Shown in pieces: positions 35,901 to 51,146 of a DNA stretch of 64,000 nt. Positions within the stretch are counted from its first letter, which is position 1, and each line of letters opens with the position of its first letter. Position numbers and translations under genes: made by a program. The notes under the pieces are model-generated. The model was not told where the DNA came from and searched no databases. It saw only the letters and a program-made list of their open reading frames with translations. The stretch lies in assembly GCF_023856365.1 (NCBI RefSeq), contig NW_026042830.1, forward strand, positions 26,636-90,635, in the 5' to 3' direction. Source of the stretch: Brienomyrus brachyistius (Eukaryota > Chordata > Actinopteri > Osteoglossiformes > Mormyridae).

Positions 35901-37023
35901 ACATTTTCAGAGGCCAATTTGCACATACCTACATACTGACCCAAAAACTGCTAATAAGACAGTCAAAACTGAAACATGTCATTTTGCTAAATCACTATCA
36001 AGACCCTTTCTAAAACAGATTGTAAAAAACACATAATACAAAGAAATTATGTCAGTTGACACAAGATCAAACAATGAATGTTGGATGCCAGGATATTCCT
36101 CCAGAGCAATGCCAAGGATGGATCAGGCATGTGGAGATGCTACCCTAGATACTACCCTGTCTTAGCAATTGAAAACAACTGTAAGAAAAGACACAATACT
36201 AGCCTTTTTACAGTTTATAACATGCAACGGATTAAACGTCGATGAATAAAATGTGCAATCACATTATTCCAGGAACAATGCAAAACAATAAATGAATATT
36301 AGAACAACAAATTGTCACTCCTGATCAGGATGCCAAGCTTCAAAACAGTTCCTGTCTCGTTACTGTATGACATCATAGCGCTGGATTAGTATGTACCGGC
36401 ATGCTCGCTATCCAAGTACCTAGCCCTGTTTGTCTCCGGTGTTGTAAAAACTTTGGCTGTAGCTTCAGTTTACTTTAAAGTATCAATTATGCCAGAAGCT
36501 TGCTAATGGCTACCAAAAGATTCTCGTTGATACTTGTTGTACTTGTGTATGAACTTGTGACCACAACTAAAATGTGTTTTTGTAAAGAAAGCGCCATCTC
36601 ATGGCAACACCCTGCAAGTGAATAAATGAGCGCGTTCAGACGAGAATTTAGGCACACCCCCAGAAGGAGGGGGGTTACTCCCGTTGGCTGGCTTTTGCCA
36701 ATGTGGGACATGTTCACCTGTTACCTTACCATTTGACGTCGCTTTCCTGTTATGTTCAAACACATCACAGCCACAGATTTTACGGATTTCATTGTGCAGT
36801 ACAGCAGACATGCTGAAAAGAGCCCCGTATTTTTACTGCTTCATGGTAACAAATCACCGTTGGGCTAAAGGTGAACCATTTTATTATTTAGTATCCTAAG
36901 ACACGTAGTTCCAAAATAAGATAGTTATCACAGACTGCAAGATTCAACAAGACCAGCCAAGCCTGTTCTGACTTTCATTCTTCGAGTGCTGAGATATTCT
37001 AGGCATCATTTTGCCGTTCTTAC

Positions 37024-37126
37024 CATGGCTGACTGAACCGGGGATGTCTTCCGGAGCAATCCGGACACTGACGGCGTCATTTGGCAGGAGCCAGTCGGTT
37101 CTCCGCAGGTAGATGAAGGCAGACAT
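37024..37126 (-). other. Candidate first coding exon, unit 4
   Basis: Same segment with Thr at the variable position, as in unit 3. Confidence 0.4.
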
Positions 37127-40100
37127 CTTTCGCGTCTTGTCTTTTGCTGGGAAAGTGCAAATCTGAGCTGCTTTGAATGTTTGAATCAAAACTCGAAACG
37201 GAATTAGAATTGTTATGATGCGGTTGCTAAGATATGGTGGTCGATTAGTGTCAGCGCGCGGCAAAGTCTTCAAGCACTTTAATCAAATGACCAGACACAC
37301 GATATATATTGACAAAAGCGCGGAAAGATAATAGAAGCACCGTAAATTTAGAAGACACGCCTAAAAACAGAAAATGTTATAAATAAAATGTATTGAAGTA
37401 TTTAAATAGAATTCCTTCCTGGCAGCAAGTAACGCGAGAGCTGCAGACGTGACGTTCCACAGACTCCCAGAATTCACAGCGATCGTTAAGCGACCCATTC
37501 AATCAGAATAGAAGGAAATGGCGAGGAGACGTTCTTATCTCACACTGGTTTTTATTTACAACTGAATGTTTAGCACACTTGGAAAATTCTGTAATCCATC
37601 TTCAGCCATTTCACTCTTCCACTGTAGCAACGCAAAGTGAAGAATTCTGAACAATGATGGCGGCACATTCGCAGCTGCTCCGAACTCTCCAGTGTTCCTC
37701 TGACTGTGTTTTATTGGTTTATTTGCTTCCGGTACCAGTATTTTACGCATCCTTGTTCTTCTTTACTGTTGGTGTATGTTTCTTTGATTTTATATTGTAT
37801 TTTACTTGTACTTTTATCCTTAACATGGCGTCGACAGCCTTGCTCCAAAGACATCTCATTGTATTTGCACAGTGACAGTAACGCTATCTTATCTTGCGAG
37901 AGGAAGTAGCATAAGGCTGTACTGCTAACGTTAGCATTAGCAAGCCTAGCAGTGTTGGTAGTAAGGCGTTACTATAATCCCACTACTCTTGTCTGTAAGG
38001 AGTAATGTAACTAATTGCCATTAAAAAACACGGAAGGTGCTGAAATTTAAATGCACTCTTTACCTTTGTCTTGCGTGAAAATATTAATGGATAAAGGCAG
38101 CATGTTCCCTTAATTTCCCGTTTATGATGTAACGCCACCCGACCTCACCATGGCGCAATGAATGGGTGGTATTGTAGGTACGCTGATAGATACAATTAGA
38201 CGGTTGTATTGTCTGGCACTGTCATAGCTGCAACACTGAAATAATATAACTAGCCAGAGAGCACACATGCATTGGCACTATGTCTCCGCGATGCTTGAAA
38301 ACCCATCAGCAAACATCTCTGTGTTGCAGAAACATCCCCACCGACCATTTGCACCCACCACACGTCGAAACTCCTGGCAGACACATGGTCCAATCCCACC
38401 CGTATTAAAAGTACATTTATATGCGGTAATTGATGAGTAGTAATTTCCAGTAACCTGCACAACACTGCTGACTAGTGACGTTGCCGCCGTTGGCTGAATC
38501 CGCAGTAGTTATGGTGCTATGATGTTAGATTGTTACAGGGACTGTGATAAATGCAGACCCCTCTATTATGGTTGCGTTAAAAAAAAAAAAGCAAACATTT
38601 GTACTCAGATTTCATGGCGGTGTGCTTTTTATACCTTGACAAGTTTTCCTGAGATCAGATTAAAAAAATTCCAAAATATAGCAGCATATTGACGTGTATT
38701 CTCTGTATCTTAAAACGTGGCGGGTCGTCAGACTCGGATACACAGCTCTATGGTCCACACAGAGGAAACGAAGAACCTGCACTTTGCTAAGTCACGAAGT
38801 TATCTTTTGTCATGTGACTACGTTTACGTGCCTTGACGCAATTAAGATGTTTTCATGTGTTTTTAATGGCGCAGTTACAGAGCATAGCCATGTAAACGCA
38901 TTAATGGGGGAATCTCATTTATAAAGGCTTCGTGTGACCGAAAAAGATGACAAACATTCATACTTACATTTGTAAGGAGATTTTGGGATTTATAAAGAAA
39001 AGGGTACGCTGGGAAAAGAACTCCTACGTTCTGCGAACGAGGCTGACGGGGATGCTGTTTCGACAGAATCCTGTAGAGGGCACTGTGCACGCTAAATTGA
39101 AGGCTCCAGGAATGTTTTCTGCTTTTCATTTTACTAAGAGAATAATAATGATTCAAATGTTTTTGGTCACACGGCCATTGGCTCTGAAATTAAACTGTCC
39201 TTTTAAATAAAACTGTTTACATTTGCAAACTGTATTGTATGCTGTGTTTGAATGTTCCGATATCGTTATTAGATATTTCACTGCATGTTTTTCAACAAAA
39301 TGCCCTCTGAAATTGGTACTCTGTCACTAAGACGTACTGTACAAACAATGCATTTTCTGCCCAGGGTAAAGGCTTCTTATTCAGTTTCCCTACAGGGGAT
39401 AGCTGGGGTCCGTGGGATGTTTGGAAGTTAGTGTCAGGGCATTCTGGTAGAATGTGACCTTTGGCAACAATGGGCTGGACAGCTCTGTGCTCATCTTGTC
39501 TCATCTGGGACTCCCACCATCACTGCCACTGAGCATCTCCTCTACAGGCAAACACTGAAGTGCCACCAAGACCAGCAGGTGGCTCTGGGATGCAACCACT
39601 TCTGAGGCCAGATGAGGGAGCCACTAATGATGGCTTGAAGAGATATCAGTGTTAGCATGTTCCCCTAATTTCCTGTTTATGATGTAACGCCATCCGACCT
39701 CACCGTGGCGTGATGAATGTGTGATATTGTAGGTACGCTGACAGATACAATTAGACGGTTGTATTGTCTGGCACTGTCATGGCTGCAACGCTGAAATAAT
39801 ATAACTAGCCAGAGAGCACACATGCATTGACACTATATCTCCGCGATGCTTGAAAACCCATCAGCAAACATCTCTGTGTTGCAGAAACATCGCCACCGAT
39901 CATTTGATTCCATATTCCCCCGATGTTGGCGCGATGTTAAAGTGATCAATATGCAACCTTTAGCCCACTCTTATCTTCCTTTATCAGGCTATATATATAC
40001 ATATATATATATATATATACAGGTTAGGTCAAGCTGGGGGAGCATGCGCTGATGCTGCCCCTTGCCGCACCCACCACACGTCGAAACTCCTCGCAGACTC

Positions 40101-40381
40101 ATGGCCCAGTCTCACCCTCGTTATAAGTACTTTTATATGCAGTAATTGATAACTAGTAATTTCCAGTAACCTGCACAACGCTGCTGGCTAGTAACGTTGC
40201 CACCGTTGGCTGAATCCGCAATAGTTGTGGTGCTATGATGTTAGATTGTTACAGGGACTGTGATAAATGCAAATGCAGACCCCTCTATTATGGTTGCGTT
40301 AAAAAGGTAAACATTTTACTCAGATTTCATGCATTTGGTGGTGTGCTTTTTATACCATGACAAGTTTTCCTAAAATCAGAT

Positions 40382-40590
40382 TTAAATAATTGCAGGCTTT
40401 TCGATCCTGAACACAGCTATTCCCAAATCAGGAAGTAATGTTCTGAGTCGGGATGCTCTCCACAGCGCCGTAGTAGAAAGTCCAGTGTTGAGACCAGCAT
40501 TATAAGCGGTGGTCTGGGCGTTCACTGCAGCGCGGATCAATCTGTCAACCCACGGTTCCTGATTGGGGAAGAGTGTGAACCATCAGTGTA
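40382..40590 (-). pseudogene. LINE ORF2 relic, unit 4
   Basis: Equivalent of the unit 2 relic with no visible change. Confidence 0.62.
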
Positions 40591-40602
40591 AAAATCCATA
40601 AC

Positions 40603-40815
40603 ATGCAGCTTGATTATGGCAGAGGACATTGTGCCCAAATATTAAGGGAGGGAGTATTTAGAGATGACAATGATTATCTTCCCAGTGATGATTTGTGGCT
40701 TATCCGCTCTTTCAGAGTGCCAAGAGTGATTCTGGTAGAACTGAACGATGAATTTGTCGCGGAACATACCGAAAGGAACTGGCAGACAGATCAGGGATAT
40801 CCCAGCCCATTTTGA
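40603..40815 (+). pseudogene. Harbinger transposase fragment, unit 4
   Basis: Identical translation to the unit 1 fragment. Confidence 0.65.
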
Positions 40816-42357
40816 GTTCCATTATTCCTCAAGTTGTGCCTGGTTTTAACCAACTGTCAAGATAATATTTTAAGTTTCCCTAGTGTGGATGTAGTTCAAC
40901 GTATTTAGAATACATGTGTAATTGCTTCTGAGCATTTTCTGATTTGTATTTTAGTGGGCGGGAAAAAAAAATGTCAGAAAATACTTTGAGAGATCTTACT
41001 GTATGTGTCTGACGCATTTGAAAGTATTAACAAAAATGTGTAGTTTTATTTATTAGTTTGCTTTCTGTCATTTTAAGGACCTTTATCACTAGGCTTACAG
41101 ACATTTTAATATAGCCCATCACTGCCTGTGGCAAGATGCAAGTAAGTCACGTGACACACCCTGTTGGGCCCAGCTTGCTCACCGCGAACATTGTTTTCCC
41201 ATGACTAGTAAACCAAGGGGAGAAGCTGCGTTGGTGCCTGGTGCAAATTGACAAAGTATGCAGGAAAGTACGCTATCAAATATTCCTCACTGAATGTCAT
41301 TATAGGCGGGAAAAATAAAGCAATTAGCAAGCAGCAGTGCTGTACTCTACAACTTGTGGATTAATTTGCCAGCCTGCTAGTGACATTCTAGTTAACTTCA
41401 CAGGCATGACCAGGCAGTGGCGTATCGTGGTTTGTCACATATGCAGGATTCATTACAAGTGGAGAAGTCAGCTGTGTTAAAAATCAGCTAAACTGAAATG
41501 GAAGGCTTGTAGTATAAGGGAGAAGGTGAAGGAGAATGTCTTTTATGTGTTTTAAGTTGATTAAGTTTACATATGGTAAAGGTTCATTGTCTCTTCAAAT
41601 GAGTGCTTGCAAATTTAAGGATCTAGGAAATTAGCTTAGTCTACTGTTGCAATAATACACAGCTGCAGACTCTTAATGCCACTCTCTGGCTCCTTCCGGT
41701 TGGTGGACGCATGTGCAGAAAACAAAGAAACAACAACTTTTTTGCTGTTTCACAAGCTTTCAAAGTAGAGTTCCATGGCACCTTTAAACTTAAAGGCCTG
41801 TATTTGCAGTAGAATGGTCATGCAATTTGGATTTAACACCAAAAAAATGTCCCTGTGCGTGCAGCATTTAATGAATTACCCCTCTATACTTTTTGCACTG
41901 CACTTGAGATCTGAAGAGTCCTTTAATTCAATAGCAAGACCACTACAATTCTCTACATGTACATCAGTTTAACCAATCATTATTTAAACTAATCAAATTT
42001 TGTGTCAAACTTCACAATATTTTAAATAACCTCACAGACACAAACCATACGCAAAATAATCCATATTTATTTAATAGAAAAACAAGAATAAGAAGTCTTA
42101 TCTTAACCTATTCTTATCTTATCCTATGTAATCTTATGTCATACTATCTTACTTTAATCTTAACTTATCCTATCTTAGTCTTATCTTATTCTATGTTATC
42201 TTACATTATATACAACCTTATCTTAACCTATTCTTAGTCTTATCCTATGTAATCTTATATCATACAATCTTAGGATTAGTTAAGATAAGGTTAAACTACC
42301 TTAATCTTATATTATCCTAAGTACTTGTGAGATGTCTCACCTAATTATTTACAGGTT

Positions 42358-43320
42358 CTATGAAAAACTATTTACATCACACTGATAGCCCATCTCCACA
42401 GCCATCTCCAGGACCCCGGGGATGGCACTTAGCTGATCCAGCGCCTCATCATCAAATATCAGCTCAGCTTGGGCACCCTCATTATCACCATATGAGTAGT
42501 GATTCTCTGAATTTTGATTCTTCCCCTGCTTGCAGATGTAAACTGCATGTTGAAAATCATTCCAAAACTGATTACACCAGTAATGAGCAAGGCACTTGGC
42601 ATCATAGGTCATTTTAGAATAGTTGCATAGATAAAAGTTATGCATCTTATTGAATCTTTCCATTTTCTCAAAAACAACAGAAGGGGAAATAAGTAGGGGT
42701 GTCGGACCCGTAACCAGCTCAGATGAGGGGGCTGCAGCTTGCGCTGGAACCTGATACAGAGGGGTGGGATGAACTGTGGCTGGAGGTGAAGATGGGTGTG
42801 GAGATGGGCTTACAGGTGAGACTACACATGGTGACGGAGGAGGAGAGTCTGTAAAAAAAGATGGGGATGGAGAGGAGGCAAAAGAGGATGGGACTGGTGA
42901 TGGAAATAAGAAGGAAGTGGAGGAGAAGGCTGGTGAGCAGGGCTCAGGCTCTGACATTGATGGAGTGCGACACAGGATGGTAGCAACCTCGTCGTCACTC
43001 TGGGTGAGATCCACACACGGGATCTTGTCACCCACCTGGATTGAATCAAAGGGGTTACTGAAGGTTAGCAGGTTCTGCAAATTTTTTGTAAATGGCCCCT
43101 TCTGTTTTTTACACTTCTTTCTACGGCCTGACCGGCCTCCCGCCGTATTTCTACGGCGTCTTCTGCCCTGCTGAGCCCTGCTGGTCGCCAACGGGATGGG
43201 AGCAGATCCAGATATGGTTTGGGAGCTGGGTGCCGGTGGCCCAGTGCGGCATTTCTTCTGACGGCCTCCACTGCTGGTACTGGTTCGTCCTTTTGGATTA
43301 TAAAGATAGGGGACACACAT
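42358..43320 (-). CDS. 320-aa putative nuclear protein, copy 5
   Basis: Protein identical to copy 1; intact start, stop and upstream acceptor. Confidence 0.72.
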   Translation of the reverse strand: MCVPYLYNPKGRTSTSSGGRQKKCRTGPPAPSSQTISGSAPIPLATSRAQQGRRRRRNTAGGRSGRRKKCKKQKGPFTKNLQNLLTFSNPFDSIQVGDKIPCVDLTQSDDEVATILCRTPSMSEPEPCSPAFSSTSFLFPSPVPSSFASSPSPSFFTDSPPPSPCVVSPVSPSPHPSSPPATVHPTPLYQVPAQAAAPSSELVTGPTPLLISPSVVFEKMERFNKMHNFYLCNYSKMTYDAKCLAHYWCNQFWNDFQHAVYICKQGKNQNSENHYSYGDNEGAQAELIFDDEALDQLSAIPGVLEMAVEMGYQCDVNSFS

Positions 43321-46300
43321 TTAATTAAAGTGAATCCTTATGTCACTCTACAAGAAAAGTACATCACATACATCACAGATATCGCACTTGGCAGTCAGTA
43401 TTGCACATTGAGAGAAATTCTGCCATCTTATCGGATATAGGAAACACATGCTTGGGAGACTTATGCGCTGGTCTTGAATTGGGCTGCCTGCATTTCAGCA
43501 GGGGAACTTGACCTATAAAAACACACCATGTAGTGCACAGATTCCCTGACATGCAGAACAACAGCGAAAAACAACACTGGAAAGGTTCATGTGCACCAAA
43601 TTTACAGATGTAGCCGCTTGAATTTTCCCCTGTTTCCATGATGGGGCCTTGGCTGGTCCTTGGCTGGTCCATGACAGGTCCCTGCTGGGCCTTGGGTGGC
43701 ACCTTGGCTATAATGAGATCCCCCACGATGATGTGTGTAAAGTACTTGCAATGATTTATCCATCCACCAGGGAGAGCAGTGATTATGGAAGCAGAAATGA
43801 CTTACCTGAAATCAGGTATTGTAACTCCACTGCAGAAAATGAAAATCTAAGGAAGTATAATTTTCTTATATTTAGACAAAATTCCAATTTCATTAATAAA
43901 CTGACTACACTGCAATAGATGGCCTGAGAAATGTAAGAAATTGTTTCTGTTGTGAGGCAAAGATGGCCTAAAACTAGCAAAATGTGTTTTAGTCAGTTTA
44001 TTGATGAAATTAGAATTTTGTATTTTACTTCACCTTTTGGAGATAAGGCGGACCCAAGATGTGTGCAATACAATAATTACAGGCCTAAACAAAGTAATAC
44101 GGTTGCTTGTGGAGAATAAAGGTGGACAGAGTGGAAAATGAAAAATAAAAATGCTTATGGTTCTGTACTGTGCTTGAATAAAACGGACGCATTCCTTAGT
44201 CTGTTCTGTCTTTCCTTCTGGCTAACAGTCTGAAAGGCTGCTGATGGCTGCACATTCACAGGAGGGCTGGGGGCAGTCACGATGACGTGTGAATCTGTCA
44301 TAAACTTCTCTGCTTGGCCACAATGAAAAGAGATATGTTTGCAGGGGATCAAGGTGAGGTTGTTTTCTTAACCTAAGAACACTGAACCAACGGTCAAGCA
44401 TGGTGGTGGTAGTATCATGCTGTTTTGCTGACAGTACTGTACATGAGAACATTGCAGAAAGACAATGGGATAATGAAGTAGCACTAGATAGATAGACTGG
44501 GATTTTTTGTCATAGTACCAGACACAAAAAGAGGAACATAAAAGAAACATAGCATAACAAGTATTTACTGTAACCCTATGGAGTCTGAGGCCTCTCACCC
44601 ACTTTCAAAGTAGTCTGACAGGCCTTGACATTTTACTGTTTTTCTGAATTGCTAAAACACATGTCCTAAAATCTCTCATCTCCTGTAATCAAACCACTAA
44701 GCACAAACTCTAAAATTCAAGCTAAACTCACAAAACCTTACGCTTGTCTTGCAAAATCAAACAATCTTCTCAAAACTATATTATCTTTGCTCAAAAGCAA
44801 ACACTGTTTTCAGACCATGCATCTCGTCAGTTGGGTAAAGGTACACTACTGAACAGTCATAGCACTCTACAGCAAAAAATGAAAACAGTACCAATCAAAA
44901 CTGTTGTTGACATGTAAATGAGAAACCGTAAGACTATAATAATAGTTAAAAAAAATTATGGTCGTCTACCATATGACTGATAATTAATATGTAACGTTTG
45001 CCATACTCAGTACTCCAGAAAAGTGACTGTAAAGAACAACGCCAAAAAGTAAACAAACGAGAGGCATATTACAGTAAAATGTTGTGCAACTGCCAAGCCA
45101 GAGTCACAGAAGAATATTCATCCTGCCTCATCGCCATGTCTCAGGGCTGGGTCTAGCGATGCTATACCTTGTTGAGTGATGCAGAAAGAATCCTCTGTGT
45201 GACCCATTTGTACCTTGACTTCAAAATGCAACTCCTATCCTTCTATGGCACGTATTCTATGTTCTAGTCACTCTTTGGCTTCCTCAAATGTTTAGAAATG
45301 TGTGTGAATAGTTTTGAGTCATTGTGTTCAAATGACTACTGTGTGCTGGCTGCGCTTAACTTCTGTGGCCTGTGTTTTCTATTTTGCATCAAAGTTCACC
45401 ATAGCGCAAAATGTGTTTTGATGAATGGGAATGTGTTTTGAGTTTTGCAAAAAGGATGACTGAGATCTGCAAATTGTGTCTAACTAGGTGACCATGGTTT
45501 AAAGTTTTGCCAAAGAAGTAACTGATTCAATAAATGACTTTTGGCAATCGGCAGTTTTGTTCCCAAAACGATTTCTAATATTTCAGCAATTCAGAAAAAC
45601 TGTTAAATATTTCACCTGTCTAAAAAACATTTATCCCAAAGTGCTACGAATGCTTTTATTCAGCACAAACTCAGCACCAATAATCTGTCAACATTTAGAA
45701 TGTGATTATTCTATATATATTTTTTTTTTTTGTTAAAATCTACTTTAAACATACACTTTTCAAAAACTTATTTTCAGTGGTGCTGACAAATTGTAAAAAA
45801 TCACATTATAAATATTTCTAGCCTAAGCTTGAGTTCTGAAGCTTACAGACATAGGGGATGGCTACACAAAGGTGAATGAGACATTCAGAAAATTGTATGA
45901 GGTTTGATTACTAAAGTGTTACAACTTTGAAGTGACTTTGGAGTCACCAGACCTTTGCATACTGTCAATGGCCCATCAGTCTGGACTGTCTGTCACTGCT
46001 CTTCACACCAATCAGTTTGGAAAGGCAGTGTGAATTTTACAGGTTTTTTTTTCATTTGCTAAGACAAATACTGCAATACTGAAGTTGCTTTCTCAAAACT
46101 CTTCATGCAGTCACCACAACATTTACTTATGTGGGCTAAACTGTTTAGCATTTCACTTTGCTTTCATACAAAATGCAATCAATGACTAAATGCTTCAAAA
46201 GCCATGGATTCCTGTCTCACTCACAATATTACATTTTCAGAGGCCAATTTGCACATACCTACATACTGACCCAAAAACTGCTAATAAGACAGTCAAAACT

Positions 46301-47353
46301 GAAACATGTCATTTTGCTAAATCACTATCAAGACCCTTTCTAAAACAGATTGTAAAAAACACATAATACAAAGAAATTATGTCAGTTGACACAAGATCAA
46401 ACAATGAATGTTGGATGCCAGGATATTCCTCCAGAGCAATGCCAAGGATGGATCAGGCATGTGGAGATGCTACCCTAGATACTACCCTGTCTTAGCAATT
46501 GAAAACAACTGTAAGAAAAGACACAATACTAGCCTTTTTACAGTTTATAACATGCAACGGATTAAACGTCGATGAATAAAATGTGCAATCACATTATTCC
46601 AGGAACAATGCAAAACAATAAATGAATATTAGAACAACAAATTGTCACTCCTGATCAGGATGCCAAGCTTCAAAACAGTTCCTGTCTCGTTACTGTATGA
46701 CATCATAGCGCTGGATTAGTATGTACCGGCATGCTCGCTATCCAAGTACCTAGCCCTGTTTGTCTCCGGTGTTGTAAAAACTTTGGCTGTAGCTTCAGTT
46801 TACTTTAAAGTATCAATTATGCCAGAAGCTTGCTAATGGCTACCAAAAGATTCTCGTTGATACTTGTTGTACTTGTGTATGAACTTGTGACCACAACTAA
46901 AATGTGTTTTTGTAAAGAAAGCGCCATCTCATGGCAACACCCTGCAAGTGAATAAATGAGCGCGTTCAGACGAGAATTTAGGCACACCCCCAGAAGGAGG
47001 GGGGTTACTCCCGTTGGCTGGCTTTTGCCAATGTGGGACATGTTCACCTGTTACCTTACCATTTGACGTCGCTTTCCTGTTATGTTCAAACACATCACAG
47101 CCACAGATTTTACGGATTTCATTGTGCAGTACAGCAGACATGCTGAAAAGAGCCCCGTATTTTTACTGCTTCATGGTAACAAATCACCGTTGGGCTAAAG
47201 GTGAACCATTTTATTATTTAGTATCCTAAGACACGTAGTTCCAAAATAAGATAGTTATCACAGACTGCAAGATTCAACAAGACCAGCCAAGCCTGTTCTG
47301 ACTTTCATTCTTCGAGTGCTGAGATATTCTAGGCATCATTTTGCCGTTCTTAC

Positions 47354-47456
47354 CATGGCTGACTGAACCGGGGATGTCTTCCGGAGCAATCCGGACACTG
47401 ACGGCGTCATTTGGCAGGAGCCAGTCGATTCTCCGCAGGTAGATGAAGGCAGACAT
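47354..47456 (-). other. Candidate first coding exon, unit 5
   Basis: Same segment with Ile at the variable position. Confidence 0.4.
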
Positions 47457-50400
47457 CTTTCGCGTCTTGTCTTTTGCTGGGAAAGTGCAAATCTGAGCTG
47501 CTTTGAATGTTTGAATCAAAACTCGAAACGGAATTAGAATTGTTATGATGCGGTTGCTAAGATATGGTGGTCGATTAGTGTCAGCGCGCGGCAAAGTCTT
47601 CAAGCACTTTAATCAAATGACCAGACACACGATATATATTGACAAAAGCGCGGAAAGATAATAGAAGCACCGTAAATTTAGAAGACACGCCTAAAAACAG
47701 AAAATGTTATAAATAAAATGTATTGAAGTATTTAAATAGAATTCCTTCCTGGCAGCAAGTAACGCGAGAGCTGCAGACGTGACGTTCCACAGACTCCCAG
47801 AATTCACAGCGATCGTTAAGCGACCCATTCAATCAGAATAGAAGGAAATGGCGAGGAGACGTTCTTATCTCACACTGGTTTTTATTTACAACTGAATGTT
47901 TAGCACACTTGGAAAATTCTGTAATCCATCTTCAGCCATTTCACTCTTCCACTGTAGCAACGCAAAGTGAAGAATTCTGAACAATGATGGCGGCACATTC
48001 GCAGCTGCTCCGAACTCTCCAGTGTTCCTCTGACTGTGTTTTATTGGTTTATTTGCTTCCGGTACCAGTATTTTACGCATCCTTGTTCTTCTTTACTGTT
48101 GGTGTATGTTTCTTTGATTTTATATTGTATTTTACTTGTACTTTTATCCTTAACATGGCGTCGACAGCCTTGCTCCAAAGACATCTCATTGTATTTGCAC
48201 AGTGACAGTAACGCTATCTTATCTTGCGAGAGGAAGTAGCATAAGGCTGTACTGCTAACGTTAGCATTAGCAAGCCTAGCAGTGTTGGTAGTAAGGCGTT
48301 ACTATAATCCCACTACTCTTGTCTGTAAGGAGTAATGTAACTAATTGCCATTAAAAAACACGGAAGGTGCTGAAATTTAAATGCACTCTTTACCTTTGTC
48401 TTGCGTGAAAATATTAATGGATAAAGGCAGCATGTTCCCTTAATTTCCCGTTTATGATGTAACGCCACCCGACCTCACCATGGCGCAATGAATGGGTGGT
48501 ATTGTAGGTACGCTGATAGATACAATTAGACGGTTGTATTGTCTGGCACTGTCATAGCTGCAACACTGAAATAATATAACTAGCCAGAGAGCACACATGC
48601 ATTGGCACTATGTCTCCGCGATGCTTGAAAACCCATCAGCAAACATCTCTGTGTTGCAGAAACATCGCCACCGACCATTTGCACCCACCACACGTCGAAA
48701 CTCCTGGCAGACACATGGTCCAATCCCACCCGTATTAAAAGTACATTTATATGCGGTAATTGATGAGTAGTAATTTCCAGTAACCTGCACAACACTGCTG
48801 ACTAGTGACGTTGCCGCCGTTGGCTGAATCCGCAGTAGTTATGGTGCTATGATGTTAGATTGTTACAGGGACTGTGATAAATGCAGACCCCTCTATTATG
48901 GTTGCGTTAAAAAAAAAAAAAGCAAACATTTGTACTCAGATTTCATGGCGGTGTGCTTTTTATACCTTGACAAGTTTTCCTGAGATCAGATTAAAAAAAT
49001 TCCAAAATATAGCAGCATATTGACGTGTATTCTCTGTATCTTAAAACGTGGCGGGTCGTCAGACTCGGATACACAGCTCTATGGTCCACACAGAGGAAAC
49101 GAAGAACCTGCACTTTGCTAAGTCACGAAGTTATCTTTTGTCATGTGACTACGTTTACGTGCCTTGACGCAATTAAGATGTTTTCATGTGTTTTTAATGG
49201 CGCAGTTACAGAGCATAGCCATGTAAACGCATTAATGGGGGAATCTCATTTATAAAGGCTTCGTGTGACCGAAAAAGATGACAAACATTCATACTTACAT
49301 TTGTAAGGAGATTTTGGGATTTATAAAGAAAAGGGTACGCTGGGAAAAGAACTCCTACGTTCTGCGAACGAGGCTGACGGGGATGCTGTTTCGACAGAAT
49401 CCTGTAGAGGGCACTGTGCACGCTAAATTGAAGGCTCCAGGAATGTTTTCTGCTTTTCATTTTACTAAGAGAATAATAATGATTCAAATGTTTTTGGTCA
49501 CACGGCCATTGGCTCTGAAATTAAACTGTCCTTTTAAATAAAACTGTTTACATTTGCAAACTGTATTGTATGCTGTGTTTGAATGTTCCGATATCGTTAT
49601 TAGATATTTCACTGCATGTTTTTCAACAAAATGCCCTCTGAAATTGGTACTCTGTCACTAAGACGTACTGTACAAACAATGCATTTTCTGCCCAGGGTAA
49701 AGGCTTCTTATTCAGTTTCCCTACAGGGGATAGCTGGGGTCCGTGGGATGTTTGGAAGTTAGTGTCAGGGCATTCTGGTAGAATGTGACCTTTGGCAACA
49801 ATGGGCTGGACAGCTCTGTGCTCATCTTGTCTCATCTGGGACTCCCACCATCACTGCCACTGAGCATCTCCTCTACAGGCAAACACTGAAGTGCCACCAA
49901 GACCAGCAGGTGGCTCTGGGATGCAACCACTTCTGAGGCCAGATGAGGGAGCCACTAATGATGGCTTGAAGAGATATCAGTGTTAGCATGTTCCCCTAAT
50001 TTCCTGTTTATGATGTAACGCCATCCGACCTCACCGTGGCGTGATGAATGTGTGATATTGTAGGTACGCTGACAGATACAATTAGACGGTTGTATTGTCT
50101 GGCACTGTCATGGCTGCAACGCTGAAATAATATAACTAGCCAGAGAGCACACATGCATTGGCACTATATCTCCGCGATGCTTGAAAACCCATCAGCAAAC
50201 ATCTCTGTGTTGCAGAAACATCGCCACCGATCATTTGATTCCATATTCCCCCGATGTTGGCGCGATGTTAAAGTGATCAATATGCAACCTTTAGCCCACT
50301 CTTATCTTCCTTTATCAGGCTATATATATACATATATATATATATATATACAGGTTAGGTCAAGCTGGGGGAGCATGCGCTGATGCTGCCCCTTGCCGCA

Positions 50401-50712
50401 CCCACCACACGTCGAAACTCCTCGCAGACTCATGGCCCAGTCTCACCCTCGTTATAAGTACTTTTATATGCAGTAATTGATAACTAGTAATTTCCAGTAA
50501 CCTGCACAACGCTGCTGGCTAGTAACGTTGCCACCGTTGGCTGAATCCGCAATAGTTGTGGTGCTATGATGTTAGATTGTTACAGGGACTGTGATAAATG
50601 CAAATGCAGACCCCTCTATTATGGTTGCGTTAAAAAGGTAAACATTTTACTCAGATTTCATGCATTTGGTGGTGTGCTTTTTATACCATGACAAGTTTTC
50701 CTAAAATCAGAT

Positions 50713-50921
50713 TTAAATAATTGCAGGCTTTTCGATCCTGAACACAGCTATTCCCAAATCAGGAAGTAATGTTCTGAGTCGGGATGCTCTCCACAGCGCC
50801 GTAGTAGAAAGTCCAGTGTTGAGACCAGCATTATAAGCGGTGGTCTGGGCGTTCACTGCAGCGCGGATCAATCTGTCAACCCACGGTTCCTGATTGGGGA
50901 AGAGTGTGAACCATCAGTGTA
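50713..50921 (-). pseudogene. LINE ORF2 relic, unit 5
   Basis: Equivalent of the unit 2 relic with no visible change. Confidence 0.62.
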
Positions 50922-50933
50922 AAAATCCATAAC

Positions 50934-51146
50934 ATGCAGCTTGATTATGGCAGAGGACATTGTGCCCAAATATTAAGGGAGGGAGTATTTAGAGATGACA
51001 ATGATTATCTTCCCAGTGATGATTTGTGGCTTATCCGCTCTTTCAGAGTGCCAAGAGTGATTCTGGTAGAACTGAACGATGAATTTGTCGCGGAACATAC
51101 CGAAAGGAACTGGCAGACAGATCAGGGATATCCCAGCCCATTTTGA
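50934..51146 (+). pseudogene. Harbinger transposase fragment, unit 5
   Basis: Identical translation to the unit 1 fragment. Confidence 0.65.

Larger units (their letters stand above)
30998..41327. repeat. Tandem macrosatellite unit 4 (10,330 bp)
   Basis: Complete unit and the shortest one. Private changes: gagccaaag for gaggcaaag near 33627, catccccac for catcgccac near 38337, and cattgacac for cattggcac near 39830. The A-run at about 38579 is 12 long against 13 or 14 elsewhere. It shares T at the 9117-equivalent site with unit 5. Confidence 0.98.
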